A stretch of DNA of 64,000 nucleotides from Clostridia bacterium (GTDB lineage: Bacteria; Bacillota; Clostridia; Oscillospirales; Acutalibacteraceae), in assembly GCA_017480115.1 (NCBI GenBank), contig JAFVBH010000033.1, forward strand, positions 1-64,000, given 5' to 3'. Below are positions 50,000-58,431 of the stretch, piece by piece. Under the pieces are notes generated by a model that did no database searches, was not told the DNA's origin, and saw only the letters and a program-made list of their open reading frames with translations. The position numbers were made by a program, and so were the translations under genes. Every line of letters starts with the position of its first letter. Position 1 is the stretch's first letter.

Positions 50000-50904
50000 C
50001 CGTCAATACAGCTGCATGCAGCCAGCGCGGCAACAGCGCCGTCGGCGGCGGCGGTCATCAACTGTCTGACCGCCTTGGTACGGCAATCTCCGGCAGTAAA
50101 CACCCCTTCTGTTCCCGTCAGGCAATCCTCTTTGGCGGTAATATATCCAGCCTTATCCAGCGTAACAACATCGGCAAACGCGCTGTTTTCGGGCATCTGT
50201 CCCACGGCGATAAATACGCCCGCCACAGGCAGTACCTGCACGCTGCCGTCCAGCTTGTTGGTGACTTCGATTCCCTCCAGCTTGTATTTACCGAGCAACG
50301 CAGTAACGTTGGCATTGAGAATAAACACAACATTTTCCTTTTTTCTGAGCGCTTCTACGCCCTTTTCCTCGCCGCGAAAGCTGTCGCGCCGATGGATCAA
50401 ATAAACCTTGCTGCAGTAATTGGAAAGGAACATCGCGTCCTCAACGGCGGTATTGCCGCCGCCGACCACCGCGACCTCTTTTCCCTTGAAAAAAGCGCCG
50501 TCACAGGTCGCACAATAGGAGACGCCCGCGCCGACCATGCTTTCCTCTTTTTCCAACCCGAGCGGTCGGTTTTTCGCACCGGTGGCGAGAATGACCGCCT
50601 TGCAGGCATAGCTGTTTTTTGCGGTAAGGACAGTCTTTTGATTATGCCCGCCGTCGGCAACGGAGAGGACCTTCTCATATTTTATCTCCGCGCCCAGCGC
50701 CTTTGCCTGATTGTACAGATCCGTTGCAAAGTCGAAGCCGGAGATATGCTTGATCCCGGGATAATTCTCTATATCCGGCGTGTTAATGATCTGCCCGCCG
50801 TAAGACTTCGCTTCCAGCACAAGGACTGTTTTCCCTGCGCGCAGGGCATATATAGCCGCTGTCAAACCGGCGGTACCGGCGCCGACAATCACAATGTCAT
50901 ACAT
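49996..50904 (-). CDS. trxB: Thioredoxin-disulfide reductase
   Basis: A 302-residue flavoprotein that reduces thioredoxin with NADPH. The FAD motif is VIVGAGTAGLTAAIYALRAG near residue 5. The active-site pair is CATCDG in YCATCDGAFF. The NADPH motif is VVGGGNTAVEDAMFL, and the C-terminal FAD motif is VFTAGDCRTKAVRQ. The start at 50904 lies nine bases after AAAGGA. It follows trxA, but an intrinsic terminator stands between them. Confidence 0.96.
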   Translation of the reverse strand: MYDIVIVGAGTAGLTAAIYALRAGKTVLVLEAKSYGGQIINTPDIENYPGIKHISGFDFATDLYNQAKALGAEIKYEKVLSVADGGHNQKTVLTAKNSYACKAVILATGAKNRPLGLEKEESMVGAGVSYCATCDGAFFKGKEVAVVGGGNTAVEDAMFLSNYCSKVYLIHRRDSFRGEEKGVEALRKKENVVFILNANVTALLGKYKLEGIEVTNKLDGSVQVLPVAGVFIAVGQMPENSAFADVVTLDKAGYITAKEDCLTGTEGVFTAGDCRTKAVRQLMTAAADGAVAALAACSCIDG

Positions 50905-50920
50905 AATTTTCATTCCTTTC

Positions 50921-50953
50921 AAAAAATCCGGTCTGTCCCAACGGCAGACCGGA
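50921..50953 (-). terminator. Terminator or attenuator between trxA and trxB
   Basis: TCCGGTCTG (50927-50935) and CAGACCGGA (50945-50953) are perfect complements. On the minus strand six T follow, right before the trxB ribosome-binding site. trxB must be reached by read-through. Confidence 0.85.
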
Positions 50954-50961
50954 AACATGAC

Positions 50962-51273
50962 TCAGTCAAGCAGCGCGAGGATCTCGTCCTTGCCGATCAC
51001 ACCGACGGAACGCTTTACGGGCTCGCCGCCCTTGAACACCAGCAGTGTGGGAATGGACGCAATGCCGAAACGCTCTGCGATTTCACCGGCGTCATCAACA
51101 TTGACCTTGCCGACCTTAAAGCCGCCGGTCGCCTCCTCCGCAATCTCATCGACAACGGGAGAAAGCATCTTGCAGGGGCCGCACCAGGACGCCCAAAAAT
51201 CCACAAGCACCGGCACCTCAGACGCAACGACCTCAGCGTCAAAGTTTTCTTCTGTCAGTGTAATAACGTTCAT
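50962..51273 (-). CDS. trxA: Thioredoxin
   Basis: A 103-residue thioredoxin with the WCGPC active site ([15 protein letters not shown]). The fold residues [25 protein letters not shown] with the cis-proline are complete. It reduces protein disulfides and probably feeds the peroxidase encoded nearby. GGAGG precedes the ATG, with a second ATG at 51279 as a less likely start. It has its own promoter and precedes trxB. Confidence 0.97.
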   Translation of the reverse strand: MNVITLTEENFDAEVVASEVPVLVDFWASWCGPCKMLSPVVDEIAEEATGGFKVGKVNVDDAGEIAERFGIASIPTLLVFKGGEPVKRSVGVIGKDEILALLD

Positions 51274-51303
51274 AATCATTAACCTCCTGTGTTTAATACT
51301 GAT

Positions 51304-51332
51304 ATTTTATACAATTTTATCAAAAAAATCAA
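51304..51332 (-). promoter_or_regulatory. Promoter of trxA
   Basis: On the minus strand TTGATT (complement of 51327-51332) and TAAAAT (complement of 51304-51309) are 17 bases apart. The -35 overlaps the end of the upstream CDF gene. Confidence 0.65.
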
Positions 51333-52456
51333 TCACTGTAATCCCTGTCAATAGAAATATCCACTTCGTAACCGGGATATTGTTGCTTGATCTCCGCGGC
51401 AATATCATTCCGCAGGCGCAGTGGATCGTCTACTTTGAAATCCATAACAATATCAAAGTGAATCAACAGCGTCTCCGGCTCCACATACAGCCCGTGTATC
51501 TGCAGCACACCGTCATGCGCCATAACGGCTGCGCTAATGCTCCGCAGCATTCTGCCCATCTCGCTGTCGGAGGTATTCACCGCGTAAATACCGACCGTAA
51601 GGAATACGCCATACTCTGCCAATATACGTTTTTGTATACTACGGCAAAGCGCGTGAATCTCTCCTGCGGACATGGTGTCGTCGATCTCGATATGCACCGA
51701 GCCGATTCTGTTTTCGGGCCCGTAGTTATGCAACACCAAATCATAAGCGCCACGTACGCCGTCAAACGCGCTGATCTTTGCTTTCAGCTCCTTTGTAAAG
51801 TCGCCTTCTTCCCGCGTGCCGAGAATGCGGTTTAACGCTTCGATCAGCATTTCCACACCGGATTTCACGATCACCACAGAAATCAACGCGCCCAGCCAAC
51901 CATCGACCGAGATTTCCCACAGCATCATCACAATGGCGGAAACCAGCGTCGCCGCGGATATGATCGCATCAAAGGAGGCGTCCTTACCCGAAGCGATCAA
52001 GGAATCGGAATTGACTTGTTTCCCCTTATGCTTAAAATACGCGCCCAACAACAGCTTAACGATCACAGCGACCGCGATAATCACAACGGACACCAAAGTA
52101 AAGCTGGCGTCCTCGGGGGTAATAATCTTCTTTACAGATTCTATGAAAGAAGAAATACCGGCGGCAAGCACAATCCCCGCAATGATCATCGTGCTGAGAT
52201 ATTCGATCCTGCCGTAACCGAAGGGGTGTTTCTTGTCGGCAGGCTTTCCCGCCAGTTTCATGCCCACGATTGTGATCACGGACGACAGCGCGTCGCTCAG
52301 GTTATTTACCGCGTCCATAACGATCGCAACGGAGCCGGAGATCAAACCGATCACAGCTTTGAACCCGGCAAGCAGTACGTTAGCGCCGATCCCCACAAAG
52401 CTGGTTTTCACAATTTCAGCTTCCCTGCTGAACGCTTTGCTCTTCTTCTTGTCCAT
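51329..52456 (-). CDS. CDF family cation efflux transporter
   Basis: A 375-residue cation diffusion facilitator. It has six spans; the first metal site is SVAIVMDAVNNLSDA with Asp-Asn-Asp residues, and GKPADKKHPFGYGRIEYLS is the conserved loop. The second site is SLIASGKDASFDAIIS, with Asp on either side of the loop. The C-terminal cytoplasmic domain has the ferredoxin-like fold. It exports divalent ions such as Mn, Fe or Zn. It follows the glutathione peroxidase gene by six bases, so a link of metal balance with peroxide stress is possible. Confidence 0.92.
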   Translation of the reverse strand: MDKKKSKAFSREAEIVKTSFVGIGANVLLAGFKAVIGLISGSVAIVMDAVNNLSDALSSVITIVGMKLAGKPADKKHPFGYGRIEYLSTMIIAGIVLAAGISSFIESVKKIITPEDASFTLVSVVIIAVAVIVKLLLGAYFKHKGKQVNSDSLIASGKDASFDAIISAATLVSAIVMMLWEISVDGWLGALISVVIVKSGVEMLIEALNRILGTREEGDFTKELKAKISAFDGVRGAYDLVLHNYGPENRIGSVHIEIDDTMSAGEIHALCRSIQKRILAEYGVFLTVGIYAVNTSDSEMGRMLRSISAAVMAHDGVLQIHGLYVEPETLLIHFDIVMDFKVDDPLRLRNDIAAEIKQQYPGYEVDISIDRDYSD

Positions 52457-52462
52457 AGCAGT

Positions 52463-52936
52463 TTAAAGCAGCTCGGCAACTTTCTTGTCGATCTTTTCCG
52501 GGGTATCCATAGAGCCGAAGCGCTCTACGACGTTACCCTCTCTGTCAACAAGGAACTTGGTGAAATTCCACTTGATCTTGCTGCCCATAATTCCCTTTTT
52601 CTGAGACTTCAGATAGGTGTAAAGCGGGGCTTCATTCTCGCCATTCACGTCGATCTTCTTAAATCTGGGGAAAGAAGTATCATACTTCAGCGTACAGAAC
52701 TCGTGAATCTCCGCATCAGAGCCGGGCGCCTGATTGCCGAACTGATTGCAAGGAAAGTCAAGAATCTCAAAACCCTGCTCCTTGTACTTTTTATAAAGCG
52801 TCTCCAAGCCCTCATACTGCGGCGTAAAACCGCAGCCGGTTGCGGTATTGACAATCAGCAGCACCTTGCCCTTATAAGCTTCAAGCGAGACCTCGTTGCC
52901 TTTGTTGTCCTTTACTTTGTAGTCATAAATGTTCAT
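52463..52936 (-). CDS. Glutathione peroxidase-family thiol peroxidase (Cys type)
   Basis: A 157-residue peroxidase of the GPx family. The peroxidatic Cys is in VNTATGCGFTPQYEGL; it is Cys and not selenocysteine. FPCNQFGNQAPGS and WNFTKFLVDREGNV carry the Gln, Trp and Asn of the catalytic tetrad. Bacterial members generally use thioredoxin instead of glutathione, which fits trxA-trxB close by. The ATG at 52936 has eight bases to AAGGAG. The promoter is TTGACA-16-TATAAT. Confidence 0.93.
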   Translation of the reverse strand: MNIYDYKVKDNKGNEVSLEAYKGKVLLIVNTATGCGFTPQYEGLETLYKKYKEQGFEILDFPCNQFGNQAPGSDAEIHEFCTLKYDTSFPRFKKIDVNGENEAPLYTYLKSQKKGIMGSKIKWNFTKFLVDREGNVVERFGSMDTPEKIDKKVAELL

Positions 52937-52976
52937 TACCATAACTCCTTTGTAAAATTAAATTGTTTACAACCTA

Positions 52977-53004
52977 ATTATACACACACAGCGGCAGATG
53001 TCAA
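52977..53004 (-). promoter_or_regulatory. Promoter of the glutathione peroxidase-CDF pair
   Basis: On the minus strand TTGACA (complement of 52999-53004) and TATAAT (complement of 52977-52982) are 16 bases apart. Both hexamers are perfect. I do not find a clear PerR box. Confidence 0.75.
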
Positions 53005-53013
53005 TACCGAAAA

Positions 53014-53047
53014 TCAAAAAAATCGGAACGATCATATGACCGTTCCG
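53014..53047 (-). terminator. Intrinsic terminator of the zinc-ribbon gene
   Basis: CGGAACG (53024-53030) and CGTTCCG (53041-53047) form a stem with a ten-base loop; on the minus strand ATTTTTTTG follows. Confidence 0.8.
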
Positions 53048-53067
53048 GTTTAAACGCAAGGGTAAAA

Positions 53068-53346
53068 TTATTCTGCTTCTTTCTGCTTGGCAAAGCATTC
53101 ACTGCAAAGAACGTCGGGCTTATTGCGCAGCGACGCGGGAACTCTTGCAGGATTACCGCAACTGGAGCAGGTAACATCGATCATTTCACGGCCGGACTTA
53201 CTGGCTGCCTTTCTGGCGTCACGGCAGGGTTTGCAGCGCTGGGGCTCGTTCTCAAATCCCTTTTCCGCATAAAACTCCTGTTCGCCGGCTGTAAAGATGA
53301 ATTCATTTCCACACTCTTTACAGGTGAGTGTTTTGTCTTCGTACAT
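53068..53346 (-). CDS. Small zinc-ribbon protein with two CxxC-CxxC units
   Basis: A 92-residue protein with two zinc fingers. The first is TCKECGNEFIFTAGEQEFY with PQRCKPCRDARKA (CxxC...CxxC). The second is VTCSSCGNPARVPASL with DVLCSECF. The family is widespread in Clostridia and of unknown role; the fold suggests RNA or DNA binding. Both fingers are complete. It is monocistronic under a strong promoter with a long leader of about 125 bases that contains a hairpin. Confidence 0.88.
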   Translation of the reverse strand: MYEDKTLTCKECGNEFIFTAGEQEFYAEKGFENEPQRCKPCRDARKAASKSGREMIDVTCSSCGNPARVPASLRNKPDVLCSECFAKQKEAE

Positions 53347-53374
53347 TGGTTTATACCTCGCTAAATTAATTTTT

Positions 53375-53409
53375 GTTTCATTCCGACAACAGGGGAAAAA
53401 GAATGAAAC
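53375..53409 (-). promoter_or_regulatory. Hairpin in the zinc-ribbon leader
   Basis: GTTTCATTC (53375-53383) and GAATGAAAC (53401-53409) are perfect complements with a 17-base loop, in the transcribed leader. No T-run follows. It may be a binding site for the protein or a stability element; this is inference. Confidence 0.4.
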
Positions 53410-53477
53410 ACATGTCATGTCCCGGCAAGTGCACCGCAAGCGTTGTAAAGCCGTAATTGGATTCTCATAACATTCAT

Positions 53478-53506
53478 ATAATACTTTATATTTCCGCTTT
53501 TGTCAA
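53478..53506 (-). promoter_or_regulatory. Promoter of the zinc-ribbon gene
   Basis: On the minus strand TTGACA (complement of 53501-53506) and TATTAT (complement of 53478-53483) are 17 bases apart. The rest of the gap to 53566 shows nothing else. Confidence 0.8.
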
Positions 53507-53566
53507 TAAAAATTAAGAAAAAATCCATATTTTTTTATGCACAAAAGCATCATTTTTATCGAATAA

Positions 53567-54490
53567 TCACAAAACTTTGGATAAAAAGTCTTTTAAACGA
53601 TCATTCTTGGGCTGGGTAAAGAATACGTCCGGCGTGTTTTCTTCCAGAATCTTACCCTCGTCCATAAACAATACCCGCGTCGCAACCTCTCGGGCAAAGC
53701 CCATTTCATGGGTAACGACCACCATCGTCATACCGCTTGCAGCAAGCTCTTTCATAACGTCCAGCACTTCGCCGACCATTTCCGGATCGAGCGCAGAGGT
53801 TGGCTCGTCAAACAGCATGATCTCCGGATCCATTGCCAGCGCACGCACAATCGCGATCCGCTGCTTCTGTCCGCCGGAAAGCTGTTGTGGGAAAGCGTTC
53901 GCCTTATCCCGCAGCCCGATCCTGTCAAGCAACGCGTACGCCTTTTCCTCCGCCTCCGCCTTGCTCTTTTTTAAAAGCTTAATGGGACCGAGCGTGATAT
54001 TATCCAGCACCGAAAGGTTGTTAAACAGATTAAACTGCTGAAATACCATACCGATACGCTGCCGCGCCAGATTGATATTCAGCGCGTTATCTTTGTATAT
54101 CTGCTTCATCAGCGCGTGATATTCCTTGCCCTCATGCTTTTTCAAAAGGTCTTCCCTTTTGATCTTCATAATAATATCCGTGGATAACTCGTCGTCGCTC
54201 TGACCCGTTCCCTGCGCTTTTGCAGCAGCAAACAATTTTTTATAGGTATCGGAAACCTTTATAACGTCAAAATGCAGGTACGGATCGACCGGCGTGACGA
54301 GATCATCGTCCACCCACACCTCGCCGTAGGTCGGATGCTCCAACAGATTGATACACCGCAGAAAGGTGCTTTTACCGCTACCGGAAGGACCGATCACAAC
54401 GATCTTTTCGCCCTTATCGATCTCACAGGAAACGCCTTTGAGCACTTCAAGCTTGCCGAAATTCTTATAAATATTTTTAACGCTTATCAC
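53567..54490 (-). CDS. Amino-acid ABC transporter ATPase with an insertion
   Basis: A 307-residue polar amino-acid ABC ATPase (GlnQ-like). Walker [10 protein letters not shown] stands at 34-42, the Q-loop FQQF at about 150-153, the signature LSGGQ at 204-208 and Walker B IMLFDEP at 224-230. Members of this family are usually about 240 residues. Here the distance from Walker A to the Q-loop is about 110 residues instead of about 50, because of a charged helical insertion at about residues 70-138. It overlaps the permease gene by 14 bases. It drives import together with the permuted-looking binding protein encoded first in the operon. Confidence 0.94.
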   Translation of the reverse strand: MISVKNIYKNFGKLEVLKGVSCEIDKGEKIVVIGPSGSGKSTFLRCINLLEHPTYGEVWVDDDLVTPVDPYLHFDVIKVSDTYKKLFAAAKAQGTGQSDDELSTDIIMKIKREDLLKKHEGKEYHALMKQIYKDNALNINLARQRIGMVFQQFNLFNNLSVLDNITLGPIKLLKKSKAEAEEKAYALLDRIGLRDKANAFPQQLSGGQKQRIAIVRALAMDPEIMLFDEPTSALDPEMVGEVLDVMKELAASGMTMVVVTHEMGFAREVATRVLFMDEGKILEENTPDVFFTQPKNDRLKDFLSKVL

Positions 54491-55181
54491 TTGCTCTCAG
54501 CCTCTTTTCCATAAGTTTGATAAGTCCGGTGATCAGAAGCACCATTACGATATAGATCAGCGCCATGGCAAGATACGGCACCATAAACTCGTAATTGGAC
54601 GAACCGATATAGCTGAACGCATTATAAAGATCCATCGCGCCGACAAAGTTGACAACAGACGTTTCCTTAATTAAGGAAATAAACTCATTGCCCAGCGTGG
54701 GGAGGATATTTTTGACCGCCTGCGGCACAACAATCTTCATCATCGTTCTGCCGTAGCCGAAGCCCAGAGCTCTGCCCGCTTCCATCTGCCCCGGATCCAC
54801 CGACTGAATGCCGGAACGCATAATCTCGGAAACATACGCGCCGGAGTTAAAGCCGAAAATCAGCACGCAGACGACCAGCGAACTGAGCTTGATATTCAAA
54901 AGCGGAAACAGTATGTAATAGCCCAGCAGCAGCTGTACCATGATCGGCGTACCTCTGAAAAAAGCGACGTAGACCGTGGCGAGTTTATCCAGCACCCGCA
55001 CAACGGGATTGTTTTTCGGCACGACACGTATGATCGCGATCAGCGTACCGATCATAATGCCGATCAGCAGGCCGACCACCGCGATGGTAACGGTGTTTCT
55101 GAGACCGGCCAATACCTTGGTATACGCGCCTTTATCGATCAGCGTAACCATAAACCGATCGATTTTTCCGGAAAAATCCAT
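54477..55181 (-). CDS. Amino-acid ABC transporter permease
   Basis: A 234-residue HisM/GlnP-type permease. [24 protein letters not shown] starts the membrane part. The ATPase-contacting EAA loop reads [21 protein letters not shown]. Five spans in all. A short soluble N-terminus precedes them. The order binding protein, permease, ATPase is usual. A stem with T-run-like features lies between the binding protein gene and this one, which would lower its expression. Confidence 0.94.
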   Translation of the reverse strand: MDFSGKIDRFMVTLIDKGAYTKVLAGLRNTVTIAVVGLLIGIMIGTLIAIIRVVPKNNPVVRVLDKLATVYVAFFRGTPIMVQLLLGYYILFPLLNIKLSSLVVCVLIFGFNSGAYVSEIMRSGIQSVDPGQMEAGRALGFGYGRTMMKIVVPQAVKNILPTLGNEFISLIKETSVVNFVGAMDLYNAFSYIGSSNYEFMVPYLAMALIYIVMVLLITGLIKLMEKRLRASDKR

Positions 55182-55206
55182 AGTTGATCCTTTCTCTAAA
55201 CCAAAG

Positions 55207-55237
55207 AAAACCTAATCCTTTCTCAGGATAAGGTTTT
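55207..55237 (-). terminator. Partial terminator between binding protein and permease
   Basis: AAAACCTAATCCT (55207-55219) and AGGATAAGGTTTT (55225-55237) form a 13-pair stem with one mismatch and a five-base loop. The minus-strand tail is CTTTGG, only weakly T-rich, so it would stop part of the transcripts or protect the upstream message. Confidence 0.55.
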
Positions 55238-55263
55238 CCTTGCAAAAGCTTAACTGTTCAGAC

Positions 55264-56163
55264 TTATTTACCGTTCACAGCGTCCGTAATGAAAAGCGCA
55301 GGCGCCTGATCGATAATAACGTACTTTACGTTGCCGTTCAGCATATCCTGCACCGCAAGCGCGCCGTTGGAATAAGGAACACACTCAACCGGCAGACCGT
55401 CAAATTCCCAATCCTCGTCGCCCTCAACGAAGAACTGACCGGTTGTGCCCTTCTGCACGCCGATCTTGTCGGCAGCGGTCAGACCGTTCAGGATCGCGAC
55501 AATATCGTCGCCGGTTGCAGCCGCGTCAAACGCAGTCTCATCGGCGGGAACAATCAGCACCTGAGAAGCGGTATAGTAGGAATCAGAGAAATTAACAGAC
55601 TGCTTTCTGGTCTCGTTCACGGTCAGACCCGCAATCGCAATGTCAGCCTGCCCTGCCTCAACGGTGGGAAGGATCGCGTCAAATTCAATGTTCTTGATAA
55701 CAAGCTCCTTGCCGAGATAGTCCGCAAGACCCTTGGCAAGCTCCATATCGATACCGATATAATTTTCACCCTCGGTGGATTCAAAGGGCGGGAACGCCGC
55801 GTTGGTAGCGACAACCAGCTGATCCTTGCTGCTGTCTTCCGCAGCGGAAGAGATGACAACAGGCTCGCCGTCGCCGAAATAATTATTGATGATCTTCTCC
55901 AGCGTACCGTCCGCCTTGATCTGCGCAATGTACGAATTTGCCTTTACCAGCAGTTCTTCGTCGCCCTTGGATACGCCGAACGCATATTCCTCGTCGGTAA
56001 GAGAAACATCGATAGTCTTTACAAGGTCCGCCGTCACATTGGCACCCACCGGCGTCTGAGCGTCGTCAGGTTCTTTTGTCTTATCCTTGCCGCAGGCAGC
56101 GAATGCGCTGACGACAAATACGAGCGCGAGCAGAACCGCAAGAATTTTTGCATACTTTTTCAT
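55264..56163 (-). CDS. Amino-acid-binding lipoprotein with apparent circular permutation
   Basis: A 299-residue solute-binding lipoprotein. The signal ends at lipobox FAAC with Cys24. Residues 47-101 (LVKTIDVSLTDEEYAFGVSK, KANSYIAQIKADGTLEKIIN, YFGDGEP) look like the last segment of an SBP_bac_3 protein. The normal N-terminal lobe then begins at 115 (DQLVVATNAAFPPFES, GIDMELAKGLADYL, FDAILPTVEAGQADIAIAGL). Arg186 in NETRKQSVNFSD and Asp285 in IIDQAPA would hold the amino-acid carboxylate and amino groups. The chain ends at ITDAVNGK, where a normal protein would go on into that first segment. The ATG at 56163 follows GGAGG. It binds a polar amino acid; which one is not visible. Confidence 0.93.
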   Translation of the reverse strand: MKKYAKILAVLLALVFVVSAFAACGKDKTKEPDDAQTPVGANVTADLVKTIDVSLTDEEYAFGVSKGDEELLVKANSYIAQIKADGTLEKIINNYFGDGEPVVISSAAEDSSKDQLVVATNAAFPPFESTEGENYIGIDMELAKGLADYLGKELVIKNIEFDAILPTVEAGQADIAIAGLTVNETRKQSVNFSDSYYTASQVLIVPADETAFDAAATGDDIVAILNGLTAADKIGVQKGTTGQFFVEGDEDWEFDGLPVECVPYSNGALAVQDMLNGNVKYVIIDQAPALFITDAVNGK

Positions 56164-56220
56164 CAGTATTGCCTCCATAAAATGAATGAATTTGTGTTTT
56201 ATAAGGTAAACAACACTAAA

Positions 56221-56248
56221 ATTATAGCATAAAAATACACTTTGTCAA
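56221..56248 (-). promoter_or_regulatory. Promoter of the amino-acid ABC operon
   Basis: On the minus strand TTGACA (complement of 56243-56248) and TATAAT (complement of 56221-56226) are 16 bases apart, with TG one base before the -10. Both hexamers are perfect, so high expression is likely. Confidence 0.85.
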
Positions 56249-56298
56249 TATTTTGCGGTATATTTTCTCAATTCTTATTCATATACCTTTTCCAAAAT

Positions 56299-57582
56299 TT
56301 AATACTTAAACGTCTCCAGCGCGGTTTCCTCTTGCATGGTAACGGTCTCTTTCTCATACAAACTCTTATATTTATCCTGATAATAACTCTCGGGCACACA
56401 GTCAAAACTGCCGTCGGGGGCAAAGGTGATCATCGTACAGCCGCGCTGAGAACCTAATTTATAGATGCCGTAGTAGGCAAGATAGTCAACGCTCTTACCG
56501 TAGGTCAGTCGGATCCCCTTATAGTCCAGCGAGAAGTTATTCAAATGGTCATGCCCGCAGAACACCGCCTGCGTAGAACCCAGCGCCTGCATGGTCTCAA
56601 AGAGGTTATCCTCGCCGATGCCGCAGCAAATCACCTGGCTGCCCTCACCCGCGATACCGTAAATATGCTTCACATTCTCGGTATCCGTAAAGCCGTTGTT
56701 CAAATACTCAACCCATGCGTCCCTGTATTCCACCAGCGGAATATGGAAGAACATGGCAGACTTCACCGTTTCGGGGGCAACGATACCTGCCGCGGCTGCT
56801 ACCGACTGATTTTCCGCATTATACGCCGCCAGTGTATCGGCATACCAGTCGATCTGGTTCTGGTGGATATTGTCATACTTACGCATAAAGCCGGTAAAAT
56901 CGTCCTTGGTATAGGAATGACTGTCCAGCACGTACAAAAGCTGGGTAATGGCGCCTTGCGTATTCTTTACGGTAATGATCTGATTGCCGACGCCGTCTAC
57001 GTCCTCCGGTCCCGGCTGGAATAGGCAGTATTCCAACCCGCTGTTGGTATAGTAGTCGCCCATCTTCTCGCGGGGATAGAAGCTGTAGACCTCGGTATCA
57101 TGGTTACCGAAACACATCGTCCAGTATACGCCCAGCTGATCCATCAGCGTAGCAAATATTTTTGCCGAAGCTTTATTATTGAACGTACCGGACTGGAAAA
57201 ACACGGGATAACCTATGTCGCCGGTCACAATCACCAAATCGGGCTTTTCCGCCGTGATCATAGCGGCAACGGCGTTCAGCGCCATTGCGTCCTTTTTTAA
57301 AGACATCCAGCCGCCGCCGATATGTACGTCCGTCAGCTGCATCACGCGCAGCTCACGATCCGTAACAAACGTATAATTGCCGTGGGCGTCCTTTTCGGGC
57401 ACCAACTGATTTTCATACGCAACCTTAGCAAAGGACAGCGCTTTTTTTGTATTCGCCTTGTTGCCGATCACGGATACGGTACCGCCGATCACACAAATAC
57501 AGGCGAGCACCAAAATAATAATTCCGATGACCTTTAAAGCGCGCTTGCCTCCGCCCGGCTTCTTTTCTTTCTTCTCTTTCAT
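56299..57582 (-). CDS. Membrane-anchored metallophosphoesterase
   Basis: A 427-residue calcineurin-like phosphoesterase. A basic start and a span (about residues 18-42) anchor it, with the catalytic part outside. LRVMQLTDVHIGGGW and LVIVTGDIGYP carry the first metal ligands, MCFGNHDTEVYS the GNHD motif, AMFFHIPLVEY and VFCGHDHLNNF the last His. The substrate may be a nucleotide, a phospholipid head group or a wall precursor. It overlaps the end of the CDF gene by four bases. The ATG at 57582 is placed well from AAAGGAG. Confidence 0.92.
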   Translation of the reverse strand: MKEKKEKKPGGGKRALKVIGIIILVLACICVIGGTVSVIGNKANTKKALSFAKVAYENQLVPEKDAHGNYTFVTDRELRVMQLTDVHIGGGWMSLKKDAMALNAVAAMITAEKPDLVIVTGDIGYPVFFQSGTFNNKASAKIFATLMDQLGVYWTMCFGNHDTEVYSFYPREKMGDYYTNSGLEYCLFQPGPEDVDGVGNQIITVKNTQGAITQLLYVLDSHSYTKDDFTGFMRKYDNIHQNQIDWYADTLAAYNAENQSVAAAAGIVAPETVKSAMFFHIPLVEYRDAWVEYLNNGFTDTENVKHIYGIAGEGSQVICCGIGEDNLFETMQALGSTQAVFCGHDHLNNFSLDYKGIRLTYGKSVDYLAYYGIYKLGSQRGCTMITFAPDGSFDCVPESYYQDKYKSLYEKETVTMQEETALETFKY

Positions 57583-58412
57583 AAAGCTGACTCCTTTGTA
57601 CATATATATATTTTTATATCTGTCTGCGCCTGTATCTGCGCTGTAAGCGCGTCGGCGTCAAAATCAACCGTTTGAAAAAACGCATACCCCTCAGTCTCAT
57701 CGCCATCCCGCATATACTTGATATAAAGAAGCTGATCGGCGAGCTGCTGTTCCTCGAAAACGGCGTTGACCCGCGCACGTAATGCGGCCGGCACGTAATT
57801 GATCAGCGCTGCGCCGGCGGCAATTACAATTTTTACAGCGGGAACAACGATCATCACGCTGATAAGCAGCCCGAACAACGCGTCAAAGCTGAAGGATCGG
57901 GTGCCGGAAAGGATCAGGGTCAGCACTGTGACAGCGGTAATAAAAAAATCCAAAAGGCTGTCGTAAGCGGTGATCTTCATCACCGGCGATTGCGTATACC
58001 TATATGCCATGCGCAGCAGGAAAAACATACCCAGCTTCACCGCCGCAGTGAACACGAGCACATAGAGATAGGTCATCGTATACCAAACCGGCGTGGGATA
58101 CATGAACCGCTCTAACGAACTGTATGCAAAATAAAGCCCCGTCAGCACCGTAATGATCGCGATCAAAAAAGAAAAGATCTGTTCGCCCTTTCTTAATACG
58201 GTCCGGGAATTTCTGTCCGCCGTGCGAAGCATAATTCTGAGACATACGAACGTCAGCAGCACCGAAAGCGAATCCAGCAAATTATTGACCGCGTCGGAAT
58301 AGATCGCAATGCTGTTGGTCGCCAGACCGATATAAAGCTTGACGCCGAACAAAACCAAATTAATAAGAAACGCAAGCATGCAATATCTGCATACCGCAAC
58401 GGTTGTCTTCAT
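57579..58412 (-). CDS. CDF family cation transporter, short form
   Basis: A 277-residue cation diffusion facilitator with six spans. YSDAVNNLLDSLSVLL is the first metal-binding segment; ITAYDSLLDFFITAVTVL is the second with two Asp. The His-rich loop is missing and the C-terminal domain is short. It differs clearly from the CDF near 52 kb. Its promoter carries an inverted repeat that looks like a regulator site, so metal control is plausible. GGGAGG precedes the ATG. Confidence 0.88.
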   Translation of the reverse strand: MKTTVAVCRYCMLAFLINLVLFGVKLYIGLATNSIAIYSDAVNNLLDSLSVLLTFVCLRIMLRTADRNSRTVLRKGEQIFSFLIAIITVLTGLYFAYSSLERFMYPTPVWYTMTYLYVLVFTAAVKLGMFFLLRMAYRYTQSPVMKITAYDSLLDFFITAVTVLTLILSGTRSFSFDALFGLLISVMIVVPAVKIVIAAGAALINYVPAALRARVNAVFEEQQLADQLLYIKYMRDGDETEGYAFFQTVDFDADALTAQIQAQTDIKIYICTKESAL

Positions 58413-58431
58413 AACAGCCTCCCGAAATAAA

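Noticed and set aside
52463..52936. Selenocysteine in the glutathione peroxidase
   Set aside because: The catalytic codon is a plain Cys codon, the frame has no internal TGA and there is no need for a SECIS element.
52943..53010. PerR box in the peroxidase promoter
   Set aside because: The sequence after the -10 resembles TTATAAT-N-ATTATAA only in one half; the second half has the wrong spacing.
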